NCBI GenBank assembly: GCA_947624295.1
Contig: CANQJV010000001.1
Coordinates: 1-64,000 of the forward strand
Direction of reading: 5' to 3'
DNA: 64,000 nt
DNA from: an uncultured Ruminococcus sp.
GTDB lineage: Bacteria; Bacillota; Clostridia; Oscillospirales; Ruminococcaceae
Under the pieces are notes generated by a model. The model was not told the origin of the DNA and did no database searches. It saw only the letters and a program-made list of their open reading frames with translations. Made by a program: the position numbers and the translations under genes. Shown here in pieces: positions 58,140-64,000 of this stretch. Positions within the stretch are counted from its first letter, which is position 1; each line of letters opens with the position of its first letter.

Positions 58140-59405
58140 TTATTCGTCTGTATCGCCTGAATTATCGGGGATTATCTCTATAAGCACCTTTACAACTTTA
58201 TTTTCGTTCACGTCAAGCGCAGTAAGGCGGAAAATACCTGATTCTATAGTTTCGGAAGATTCAGGGATATGCCCCATTACGTCAGTAACCCAACCTCCTA
58301 CCGTAGTATAGTCAGTATCAATAAAATCGGGGTCTATGTCTGAAATTTCAAGCAAATCGCTTATATTCGCATCGCCCATTACCTCGTATTTATTTTCGGC
58401 AATCCGCACAATATTTGTTATAATTTCGTCGTCCTCATCGTATATTTCGCCGACAAGTTCCTCGATTATATCCTCAAGAGTGATGATACCTTTAGTACCG
58501 CCGTACTGGTCAGTCACTACAGCAAGATGTACTTTAGCTTTCTGCATAAACTTCATTGCCTCGCTGATAAGGTTAGTATCAGCGATATGCGGTACTTCCT
58601 GAATAATTTCACGTATATCTTTTTTACCCTCAACAAGCATTTTGAAGAACGCCTTATTTGTGATAATACCAATGATATTGTCAAGGCTTTTCTCGAAAAC
58701 AGGCAGTCTGGAATACATTTCCTCGCTGAAGACCTCTTTTATTGTTTCAACCGTATCTGTAATTTCAACGCCTATGACTTTTACTCTCGGGATAAGTATT
58801 TCATTTACGGTAATTTCGTCAAAATCGAGTGCCGACTTCACAAGTTCGCTTTCCTGTTCCTCAATAACGCCTTCTTCTTCGATTTCGTCAATCATGTATT
58901 TCAGTTCATCTTCCGTGACGGTGGGAGCATCTCCGCCTTTGAAAATCGATGACATTTTGTTAAGTATGTATACGAACGGTTTAAGGATTACGACGAGTGC
59001 GGACAGAGGTAACGCAAATAACAGCGCAAGTTTTTCGGCATTTCGTTTAGCGTATGATTTCGGCAGTACTTCGCAGAAAATAAGCACGAGAATTGTCACA
59101 ACGGCAGTTGAAATTCCTGCACCGCTTGCCCCGAACCAATCCACGAAAATAAGCGTACTCACTGAAGAAGTCGCTATATTGACGATATTGTTGCCGATGA
59201 GGACGGCGGTAAGCACATCATCAAAACGGTTAGCGAGTTTCAAAGCTGTAGAGGCTTTTTTATTCCCCTGCGCCTCATAATTTTTCAGTCTCAGCTTATT
59301 TACGCTTGAATATGCTGTTTCGGTACTCGAAAAGAGTGCGGAGAATACCATCATCACGACAACGAGGGCGATTTTCCATATATTTGAATTATCTGAATTA
59401 TCCAT
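58140..59405 (-). CDS. CNNM / HlyC-CorC family membrane protein
   Basis: A 421-residue protein with an N-terminal DUF21 membrane domain (SALFSSTETAYSSVNKLRLK and IGNNIVNIATSSVS), two CBS domains (about 200-320, with LIPRVKVIGVEI and VAVVTDQYGGTKGIITLEDIIEELVGEIYDE) and a C-terminal CorC/HlyC domain (VGGWVTDVMG). Members are linked to Mg2+ or other divalent-cation export. Convergent with the CPBP gene; a tRNA gene lies upstream on the same strand. Confidence 0.93.
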   Translation of the reverse strand: MDNSDNSNIWKIALVVVMMVFSALFSSTETAYSSVNKLRLKNYEAQGNKKASTALKLANRFDDVLTAVLIGNNIVNIATSSVSTLIFVDWFGASGAGISTAVVTILVLIFCEVLPKSYAKRNAEKLALLFALPLSALVVILKPFVYILNKMSSIFKGGDAPTVTEDELKYMIDEIEEEGVIEEQESELVKSALDFDEITVNEILIPRVKVIGVEITDTVETIKEVFSEEMYSRLPVFEKSLDNIIGIITNKAFFKMLVEGKKDIREIIQEVPHIADTNLISEAMKFMQKAKVHLAVVTDQYGGTKGIITLEDIIEELVGEIYDEDDEIITNIVRIAENKYEVMGDANISDLLEISDIDPDFIDTDYTTVGGWVTDVMGHIPESSETIESGIFRLTALDVNENKVVKVLIEIIPDNSGDTDE

Positions 59406-59442
59406 AGTATACCTTTCTTATATTTTTATCTTTATCAGAAAA

Positions 59443-59479
59443 ACCGTGTAAACAGCTTTCCGTAAGCTGTCCACACGGT
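59443..59479 (-). terminator. Terminator of the tRNA-Pro gene
   Basis: Minus strand: a 16-bp stem with two G-T wobbles (59479-59464 with 59458-59443), loop ACGGA, followed by TTTTTCTG. It stops transcripts of the tRNA before the CNNM gene. Confidence 0.88.
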
Positions 59480-59486
59480 TTAGAGA

Positions 59487-59563
59487 TGGTCGAGGTGACA
59501 GGATTCGAACCTGCGGCCCCTACGTCCCGAACGTAGTACTCTACCAAACTGAGCCACACCTCG
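59487..59563 (-). tRNA. tRNA-Pro (anticodon CGG), CCA encoded
   Basis: A complete cloverleaf on the minus strand, 77 nt. Acceptor stem CGAGGTG/CACCTCG with the C1-G72 pair typical of bacterial tRNA-Pro; D arm GCTCAGTTTGGTAGAGT; anticodon arm CTACG-TTCGGGA-CGTAG with anticodon CGG; T arm with TTCGAAT; discriminator A and encoded CCA. It has its own promoter and terminator. Confidence 0.96.
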
Positions 59564-59575
59564 ATAACATAAATC

Positions 59576-59604
59576 ATTATACTACAAAAAATTGCATTTG
59601 TCAA
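59576..59604 (-). promoter_or_regulatory. Promoter of tRNA-Pro
   Basis: Minus strand: TTGACA (59604-59599), 17-nt spacer, TATAAT (59581-59576): perfect consensus. Confidence 0.88.
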
Positions 59605-59652
59605 TAGGAAAAATATATTTTACATATTTAACTTGAAAATATCAAAAAACTA

Positions 59653-59681
59653 TTGACAAATTGCAAAAATTATATTATAAT
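59653..59681 (+). promoter_or_regulatory. Promoter of the Na+/solute symporter gene
   Basis: TTGACA (59653-59658), 17-nt spacer, TATAAT (59676-59681): perfect consensus, divergent from the tRNA promoter. A near-repeat of GTTACAGTATAAT / GTTATAGTAA follows. Confidence 0.88.
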
Positions 59682-59750
59682 GTTACAGTATAATGTTATA
59701 GTAAAACTTTAATTCTCTAAAGTGAAAAATTCAAAAAGGAAGTGATTTTT

Positions 59751-61331
59751 ATGGGTTCAAAAGCCGCAACATTTATTATTCTTGCAATTTACGTCGCAAT
59801 TATGGTTGGAATCGGCTTCTACACCTCTAAACGCACGAAATCAACAAACGACTTTATGCTTGGCGGAAGAAACGTCGGCTCGTGGCTTACTGCTTTTTCC
59901 TACGGTACGACTTATTTTTCAGCAGTCGTGTTCATCGGTTACGCAGGGCAATTCGGCTGGAGCTACGGAGTATCAGCTACATGGGTCGGTATCGGTAACG
60001 CTGTTATCGGCAGTCTTATACCGTTTTTCCTGCTTGGCAGGCGCACACGTCTTATGACGAATCACCTCGGCGCAAAAACAATGCCTGAATTTTTCGAATA
60101 CAGATTCGATTCAAAAGCACTGAAAACTGCATCAGCACTTATCGTATTCATATTCTTAATACCGTACACCGCATCAGTTTATAACGGTCTGTCACGTCTT
60201 TTCGGAATGGTATTTGATTTAGGCGAACACGGCGGTACTGTAATCATACTGCTTATGGCTGTACTTTCGGCTATATATGTAACTCTCGGCGGTTACAAGG
60301 CTACTGCCCTGAACGATTTTTTTCAGGGGATTATAATGCTTATCGGCATAGCAACAGTTGTAATACTCACAGTACAGAAAAAGAACGGTTTTTCTGAAGC
60401 TGTTAACGCTCTCAACCTTATTTCCGACAAAAGTACCCCTGAAAATACACTTGGTTCACTTTTCGGACCTGACCCGCTTAATCTTTTCGGAGTTGTTCTG
60501 CTTACATCTCTCGGTACATGGGGACTTCCGCAAATGGTACAGAAATTCTACGCAATCAAAGATGAACAGGCTATTAAAAAAGGTGCTATAATCTCTACTT
60601 TCTTTGCACTTGTCGTTGCAGGCGGTTCTTATTTTATGGGCGGATTCGTGAGATTATACTGCACACTTGATGCAAATGAAACAGGTAAAACATTTATCGA
60701 AACTGCAAACGGCAAGCCTGTATATGATACAATGGTACCTGCGCTTATTCACGAAGCACTGCCGAATATGCTTATAGGGCTTATCGTCGTACTTGTACTT
60801 TCAGCCTCTTTGTCAACACTTTCATCACTCGTCCTGACATCAAGTTCAACATTGACAAATGATTTAATCAAACCTCGTGTAAAAGATTTCAACGACAAAA
60901 AGCAAATGATGACAATACGCATATTTATAGCTGTATTCCTCGTTATTTCAGTGATAATCGCCTGCAATAAAAATGCATCTATCTCAACGCTTATGTCGTA
61001 TTCGTGGGGTGCGTTATCAGGAGCATTCCTCGGACCATTCCTGTACGGGCTTTTCCTCAAGAAAGCATCTCCTGCATCTGTATGGGCGAGTCTTTGTACA
61101 GGTATCGGCATAACTTTAGTACATATGTTCTTGTTCAGTATGAATATTCCTACATTTGACGGTGTAAAGCAAGCTGTTATAAGTCTGAACTGCCCACTTA
61201 ATCTGCTTTCGCCTATAAATGCGGGCGCATTTGCTATGATAATTTCGCTGATTATCGTGCCTGTTGTGAGCAGTTTCACAAAATCGCCTGACGAAAAAGT
61301 TGTTGATAACGCTTTCAGCAGTCTAAAATAA
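59751..61331 (+). CDS. Sodium:solute symporter (SSS family)
   Basis: A 526-residue Na+-coupled uptake transporter with about 13 membrane helices. The family signature is present: TNDFMLGGRNVGSWLTAFSYG near the N terminus, YVTLGGYKATALNDFFQG and LSASLSTLSSLVLTSSS. The proline/pantothenate-type branch is likely, but the solute cannot be read from sequence. ATG 59751 has AAGGAAGTG upstream; the GTG three codons earlier lies inside that site. Confidence 0.93.
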   Translation: MGSKAATFIILAIYVAIMVGIGFYTSKRTKSTNDFMLGGRNVGSWLTAFSYGTTYFSAVVFIGYAGQFGWSYGVSATWVGIGNAVIGSLIPFFLLGRRTRLMTNHLGAKTMPEFFEYRFDSKALKTASALIVFIFLIPYTASVYNGLSRLFGMVFDLGEHGGTVIILLMAVLSAIYVTLGGYKATALNDFFQGIIMLIGIATVVILTVQKKNGFSEAVNALNLISDKSTPENTLGSLFGPDPLNLFGVVLLTSLGTWGLPQMVQKFYAIKDEQAIKKGAIISTFFALVVAGGSYFMGGFVRLYCTLDANETGKTFIETANGKPVYDTMVPALIHEALPNMLIGLIVVLVLSASLSTLSSLVLTSSSTLTNDLIKPRVKDFNDKKQMMTIRIFIAVFLVISVIIACNKNASISTLMSYSWGALSGAFLGPFLYGLFLKKASPASVWASLCTGIGITLVHMFLFSMNIPTFDGVKQAVISLNCPLNLLSPINAGAFAMIISLIIVPVVSSFTKSPDEKVVDNAFSSLK

Positions 61332-61385
61332 ATATTTTCACATCAAAAATATATCCGGAATATTCAACAGAAAGGATTTGATTCT

Positions 61386-61769
61386 ATGCAAAATGACAAC
61401 GGTTCTTTTCAGTGGGAAAAGAAAAAATTCAAATGGTATGTGTATGTACTCATTGCACTTGCATTAACACTGCTTGATACTGTAACATGCTTTGCCCTTG
61501 TAGTCGGAGCTTTAGCTTTTTATTTCGGAGGACATAGAGGTCTTGCATGGGCTCTTGTGGCTATAAATTTAGTTGCTCCTGATATGCTTCCCTTTGTAGA
61601 CGAGATTTTCGGAATAATTGCGGTTGCTATTCCTACGCTTATAACGTGGCATAAAACAAAAAATCTCAGAAAAACTGCTGAAACGGCAAGGCAGTCCAGA
61701 AATCAATACGAATCAGGAAAATCAGGCATTGCAGAACAGAATCCGTTTAATAACAACGGAAATACCTGA
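61386..61769 (+). CDS. Small membrane protein, function unknown
   Basis: A 127-residue protein with two or three membrane segments (VYVLIALALTLLDTVTCFALVVGALAFYFG and EIFGIIAVAIPTLIT), a charged N terminus and a hydrophilic Asn-rich tail. No family recognised. It follows the symporter by 54 nt with an AAAGGA site and may be cotranscribed with it. The 140 nt after it hold no gene or clear terminator. Confidence 0.78.
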   Translation: MQNDNGSFQWEKKKFKWYVYVLIALALTLLDTVTCFALVVGALAFYFGGHRGLAWALVAINLVAPDMLPFVDEIFGIIAVAIPTLITWHKTKNLRKTAETARQSRNQYESGKSGIAEQNPFNNNGNT

Positions 61770-61910
61770 TATTTTACGGAATAAATACTGTTGATGTGTA
61801 TTTCTCCACGGAAATAATTTTAACAAAAACTGTAAAATATATGCCTGAATCAGTTAATAAAAATAATCAACCTGCAAAATTGATTTTTGTGATTTTTTCC
61901 AAAAAAACTC

Positions 61911-61939
61911 TTGACTTTTTATAATAAACGTGATATAAT
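61911..61939 (+). promoter_or_regulatory. Promoter of the tandem RNA array
   Basis: TTGACT (61911-61916), 17-nt spacer, TATAAT (61934-61939), extended -10 TGA. The expected transcript start (about 61946) falls immediately before the first RNA unit at 61947. Confidence 0.88.
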
Positions 61940-61946
61940 ATACACA

Positions 61947-62046
61947 TGGCAGACGTTTCTGCGGTTTTTATGATAACTTCCTTTTATTCTATATGCTATA
62001 TGAAAATTATAAACCGTCAGAATGTGTGTTATCAGCTTGTCTGCTA
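61947..62046 (+). ncRNA. Tandem pseudoknotted RNA, unit 1
   Basis: P1: TGGCAGAC (61947-61954) with GTCTGCTA (62039-62046), one G-T wobble. P2: CGGTTT (61962-61967) with AAACCG (62011-62016), continued outward by TTCTG with CAGAA around a bulged T. Pseudoknot: GATAAC (61972-61977) with GTTATC (62028-62033). The core GATAACTTCCTTTTA is intact. I do not know an RNA family of this form. Confidence 0.8.
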
Positions 62047-62060
62047 TATTCAAAAAAAGA

Positions 62061-62161
62061 ACGGCAAACTTGTTTACAGCAGTTTCAGTAACCTCCTTAT
62101 AAAATGGTTTTCAATGTTTTTCATGTTGTCATGACTGTCTGTATGTATACTCGTTTGCCGT
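62061..62161 (+). ncRNA. Tandem pseudoknotted RNA, unit 2 (diverged core)
   Basis: P1: ACGGCAAAC (62061-62069) with GTTTGCCGT (62153-62161). P2: ACAGCAGT (62076-62083) with ACTG-T-CTGT (62134-62142), again with a bulged T. The core reads GTAACCTCCTTATA instead of the shared form, and the pseudoknot partner is GTATAC, which still pairs apart from a bulge. This is the most diverged unit. Confidence 0.7.
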
Positions 62162-62176
62162 CAAAATAAAAATATT

Positions 62177-62309
62177 TGGCAGACGTTTCTGCGGTCTTAA
62201 GCTGCTTTTTTATTAGGTTTATTTTATTATAGCTTGCCCGATAACTTCCTTTTAGGAGCTATACATAAAAAATTGACCGTCAGAATGTATGTTATCAGCC
62301 TGTCTGCCA
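62177..62309 (+). ncRNA. Tandem pseudoknotted RNA, unit 3
   Basis: P1: TGGCAGAC (62177-62184) with GTCTGCCA (62302-62309). P2: CGGTC (62192-62196) with GACCG (62275-62279), extended by TTCTG/CAGAA around a bulged T. Pseudoknot: GATAAC (62240-62245) with GTTATC (62291-62296). It has an insertion of about 35 nt between P2 and the core compared with unit 1. Confidence 0.8.
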
Positions 62310-62316
62310 TATAAAA

Positions 62317-62429
62317 ACGGCAAACGTATCCGTACAGCTTAACAGATAACTTCCTTTTACTTTAATAAGACTGAAAATCTTTATAATAAAAGTGCTGTAC
62401 AGACTGTATGTTATCGCACTGTTTGCCGT
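62317..62429 (+). ncRNA. Tandem pseudoknotted RNA, unit 4
   Basis: P1: ACGGCAAAC (62317-62325) with GTTTGCCGT (62421-62429). P2: GTACAGC (62332-62338) with GCTGTAC (62394-62400), unrelated in sequence to P2 of units 1 and 3 but perfectly paired. Pseudoknot: GATAAC (62345-62350) with GTTATC (62410-62415). Core intact. Confidence 0.8.
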
Positions 62430-62444
62430 AATAATGGAATCTTT

Positions 62445-62581
62445 AACAACGGCAAGCGTATCCGTATTGCTTAACAGATAACTTCCTTTTACTATTTTGA
62501 TCCACGCCGGAGTTGACTTTCGAGTCGCCGGTGCAAAAATCGCTGTATGGATTGTGTGTTATCGAACTGCTTGCCGTTGTT
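62445..62581 (+). ncRNA. Tandem pseudoknotted RNA, unit 5, with terminator-like closing stem
   Basis: P1 is extended to 13 bp: AACAACGGCAAGC (62445-62457) with GCTTGCCGTTGTT (62569-62581), and is followed by TTTT. P2: CCGTATTGC with GCTGTATGG, two wobbles and one mismatch. Pseudoknot: GATAAC (62477-62482) with GTTATC (62558-62563). Core intact. The variable inner arm holds a GC-rich hairpin with loop TTCG. The unit ends 24 nt before the downstream start codon and 11 nt before its GGAGGT site. Confidence 0.8.
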
Positions 62582-62605
62582 TTTTAATCTACGGAGGTGC
62601 ATATC

Positions 62606-64000
62606 ATGGAAAATAAAGTCGGCACACGCTTTGAGGAACTCCTTTTCTCTGAATTACGTCTCGTAAGCTACAGGGAATCAGACAAGGAACTTGACGAAAA
62701 TAATCTCATAAAAGCCGTGACAGTAAATGACGAACTCGTCAACATAGGCTATACACTTTCACCGAAAGATATTGTAAAATTAAGCCGCAGTGAAAATCTT
62801 GACGGTTTTTTTGAATATGTTAAAAGTCTTGTCGGAGAAGTCAAGGCGCACCCGTTATATCCCGATTTCCCGTCGCAAGTTATGAAATTAAGTGAAGCAC
62901 AATTCCGTTTCCACCAGATACTTCACTATATGTCAACTTACGGTATGGAGGAAATTATGGGCACTCCTGTTTCGAGAGGCTGGTTGCCTGAACCTGATGC
63001 ACCTGAGAAAACTAAAGAAGATGTAAAACTGCTTGAATCAAAAGTAATCGCACTTATCCCCGAAAACGAAATGTACATAAAAGCTGTATCAAAAGTCACC
63101 GGTAAATCAGAACGAATGACTGACAAAGAACTGCTTATTCTGAAACAAGCTGTAAGTTTCTGTACTCCCGAACAGCTTTCCGCAGTCCGTGTGCCTTTCA
63201 AGCAGAATCTCTTTGAACTTTTCTATTGTATTTTCGCAAACGAAAATCTTGACAGTGCAGGCAAAATAACTGCACTTAAATCGATATGTCAGCATACGGG
63301 CGATGTGTGGAAATGCATTGACTATACGCTGACAAGAAGTCACTATCATTTCAGGACTTCGCAGAAAAAAGTACTCGTGAAACTCCTTGAATCATATCCG
63401 GCGAAAGATTTCAGGGAAAATCTTGTTCTTTCGGACAAAAAAGCTGAGAGAATCAAGGTAATTCTGCCGTTTATCAGTTTTAACAGTTTCGCAGTGAATC
63501 CCGAACACAAAAAAGCTGTTGCTGATTTGAGGAACGGCGAACTTCGTTCATGGGCGAGTACTGCTGTTAAACTTATTAACTCAAATCCCGATGAGGCTAT
63601 TGATTTCATCGCAAAACGCCCCGGTGAACTTTTCCGTAAAATCAACTGGTTACTTAAAAAAGGCTGTTCAAAAGATAAACTTGAAAGCGCACTTGTTAAA
63701 AATGCTGACAAATTAAGTATACAGACTCTTGTTACGGTAATCAACAAATTCGGCGAAACTATAGGCAATTACAGCGGATTTGACCCGAATCAGCAATTCG
63801 AAAGCAAACCTGTTCGTTTTGATGATGATTTCGAGTACGGCGACGACTATACTGCGGAACAATTCAACAATTACAGGGAACAGGTTTCAAAGGAAATTGC
63901 CGAAAAAAATGAACGTGACCGCAAAAACAGGATTTCTTTCGAGGCAAAAAAAGCAGAAATAATTGAAACTCTTGACAGGGCGAAAAATATGTTCAGTATA
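62606..64000 (+). CDS. Large protein resembling the MXAN_6230/SCO0854 (Ter-associated) family, truncated by window edge
   Basis: ATG at 62606 with GGAGGT 7 nt upstream opens a frame of 465 codons with no stop before the window ends. The protein is alpha-helical, without signal peptide or membrane segment. A stretch containing GDVWKCIDYTLTRSHYHFR, then ELRSWASTAVKLINSNPDEA and AKRPGELFRKINWLL, recalls the RPGEL...LL pattern of MXAN_6230/SCO0854-type proteins found with tellurite-resistance (TerD/TerY) genes. The N-terminal RING finger of that family is not seen. From about residue 390 the sequence turns acidic, then a charged coiled coil. It is the only gene after the five-unit RNA array and may be controlled by it. 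Confidence 0.85.
   Translation, partial: MENKVGTRFEELLFSELRLVSYRESDKELDENNLIKAVTVNDELVNIGYTLSPKDIVKLSRSENLDGFFEYVKSLVGEVKAHPLYPDFPSQVMKLSEAQFRFHQILHYMSTYGMEEIMGTPVSRGWLPEPDAPEKTKEDVKLLESKVIALIPENEMYIKAVSKVTGKSERMTDKELLILKQAVSFCTPEQLSAVRVPFKQNLFELFYCIFANENLDSAGKITALKSICQHTGDVWKCIDYTLTRSHYHFRTSQKKVLVKLLESYPAKDFRENLVLSDKKAERIKVILPFISFNSFAVNPEHKKAVADLRNGELRSWASTAVKLINSNPDEAIDFIAKRPGELFRKINWLLKKGCSKDKLESALVKNADKLSIQTLVTVINKFGETIGNYSGFDPNQQFESKPVRFDDDFEYGDDYTAEQFNNYREQVSKEIAEKNERDRKNRISFEAKKAEIIETLDRAKNMFSI

Noticed and set aside
61946-62134. A 62-codon open frame beginning at the first RNA unit
   Set aside because: It has no ribosome binding site, starts at the transcript's first base and runs through two RNA units whose base pairing explains the sequence better.
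61947-62581. CRISPR array
   Set aside because: Units are 100-137 nt, imperfect and internally structured; there are no 25-40 bp identical repeats with uniform spacers and no cas genes.
61947-62606. Type III toxin-antitoxin (ToxIN-like) locus
   Set aside because: Tandem pseudoknots upstream of one gene recall ToxI, but those repeats are about 35-50 nt and the toxin is a small endoribonuclease; here the units are longer and the protein exceeds 465 residues without toxin features.

Overview
The window looks like a chromosomal segment of a strictly anaerobic, cellulolytic gut or rumen Firmicute of the Ruminococcus type (Oscillospiraceae). The pointers are a secreted GH5 endoglucanase with a type I dockerin, a sporulation sigma-K homologue, an Enterococcus-like V-type ATPase operon, an NADP-type glutamate dehydrogenase, a pyruvate formate-lyase activase, low GC content and strong AGGAGG ribosome binding sites. 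This is inferred from gene content, not from a database match.

Layout. 1-1.65 kb: 3'-truncated GH5/dockerin cellulase. 2.1-4.3 kb: OmpR-type two-component pair, divergent from an EAL phosphodiesterase and a phosphofructokinase (4.6-7.9 kb). 8.0-9.4 kb: glutamate dehydrogenase. 9.5-15.0 kb: valS to folC operon with three interposed genes. 15.1-18.5 kb: sigK, an orphan gene and ligA. 18.6-19.2 kb: zinc-ribbon/TM2 protein. 19.35-25.1 kb: FMN-riboswitch-controlled riboflavin operon (ribD, ribE, lipoprotein, ribBA, membrane protein, ribH, HAD hydrolase) with a MITE-like fold-back element between promoter and aptamer. 25.2-26.0 kb: AT-rich membrane gene flanked by direct repeats. 26.1-32.6 kb: pyk, pcrA, glgA and two small genes. 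32.7-41.2 kb: complete V-ATPase operon in the order of the Enterococcus hirae ntp operon. 41.4-43.5 kb: cca and pflA. 43.5-51.6 kb: a SWIM / HEAT-like / MoxR / DUF5682 / VWA cluster. 51.8-55.6 kb: greA, lysS, a membrane protein, nadE. 55.66-55.79 kb: a tiny self-contained transcription unit for a 16-residue, four-cysteine peptide. 55.8-59.6 kb: tspO, phosphoesterase, CPBP protease, CNNM protein, tRNA-Pro(CGG). 59.7-61.8 kb: Na+/solute symporter and a small membrane protein. 61.9-64 kb: a strong promoter, five tandem structured RNA units, then a large open reading frame that runs off the window.

The most unusual item is at 61,947-62,581: five tandem copies of a roughly 100-137 nt RNA. Each can fold with a closing helix P1, an inner helix P2 and a pseudoknot (GATAAC with GTTATC). 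P1 and P2 change by compensating substitutions between copies, while a 15-nt core is identical in four of the five. A consensus promoter starts transcription at the first copy, and the array ends 24 nt before the start codon of a large protein resembling Ter/MXAN_6230-type proteins. I do not recognise this RNA as a known family.

Nearly all promoters seen are TTGACA-17-TATAAT, most with an extended -10 (TGn). Genes longer than 300 nt are listed below. The gene-free stretches are 1,653-2,128 (promoter, palindrome, hairpins), 19,233-19,726 (two promoters, fold-back element, riboswitch, terminator) and 61,770-62,605 (nothing seen to 61,910, then promoter and RNA array).
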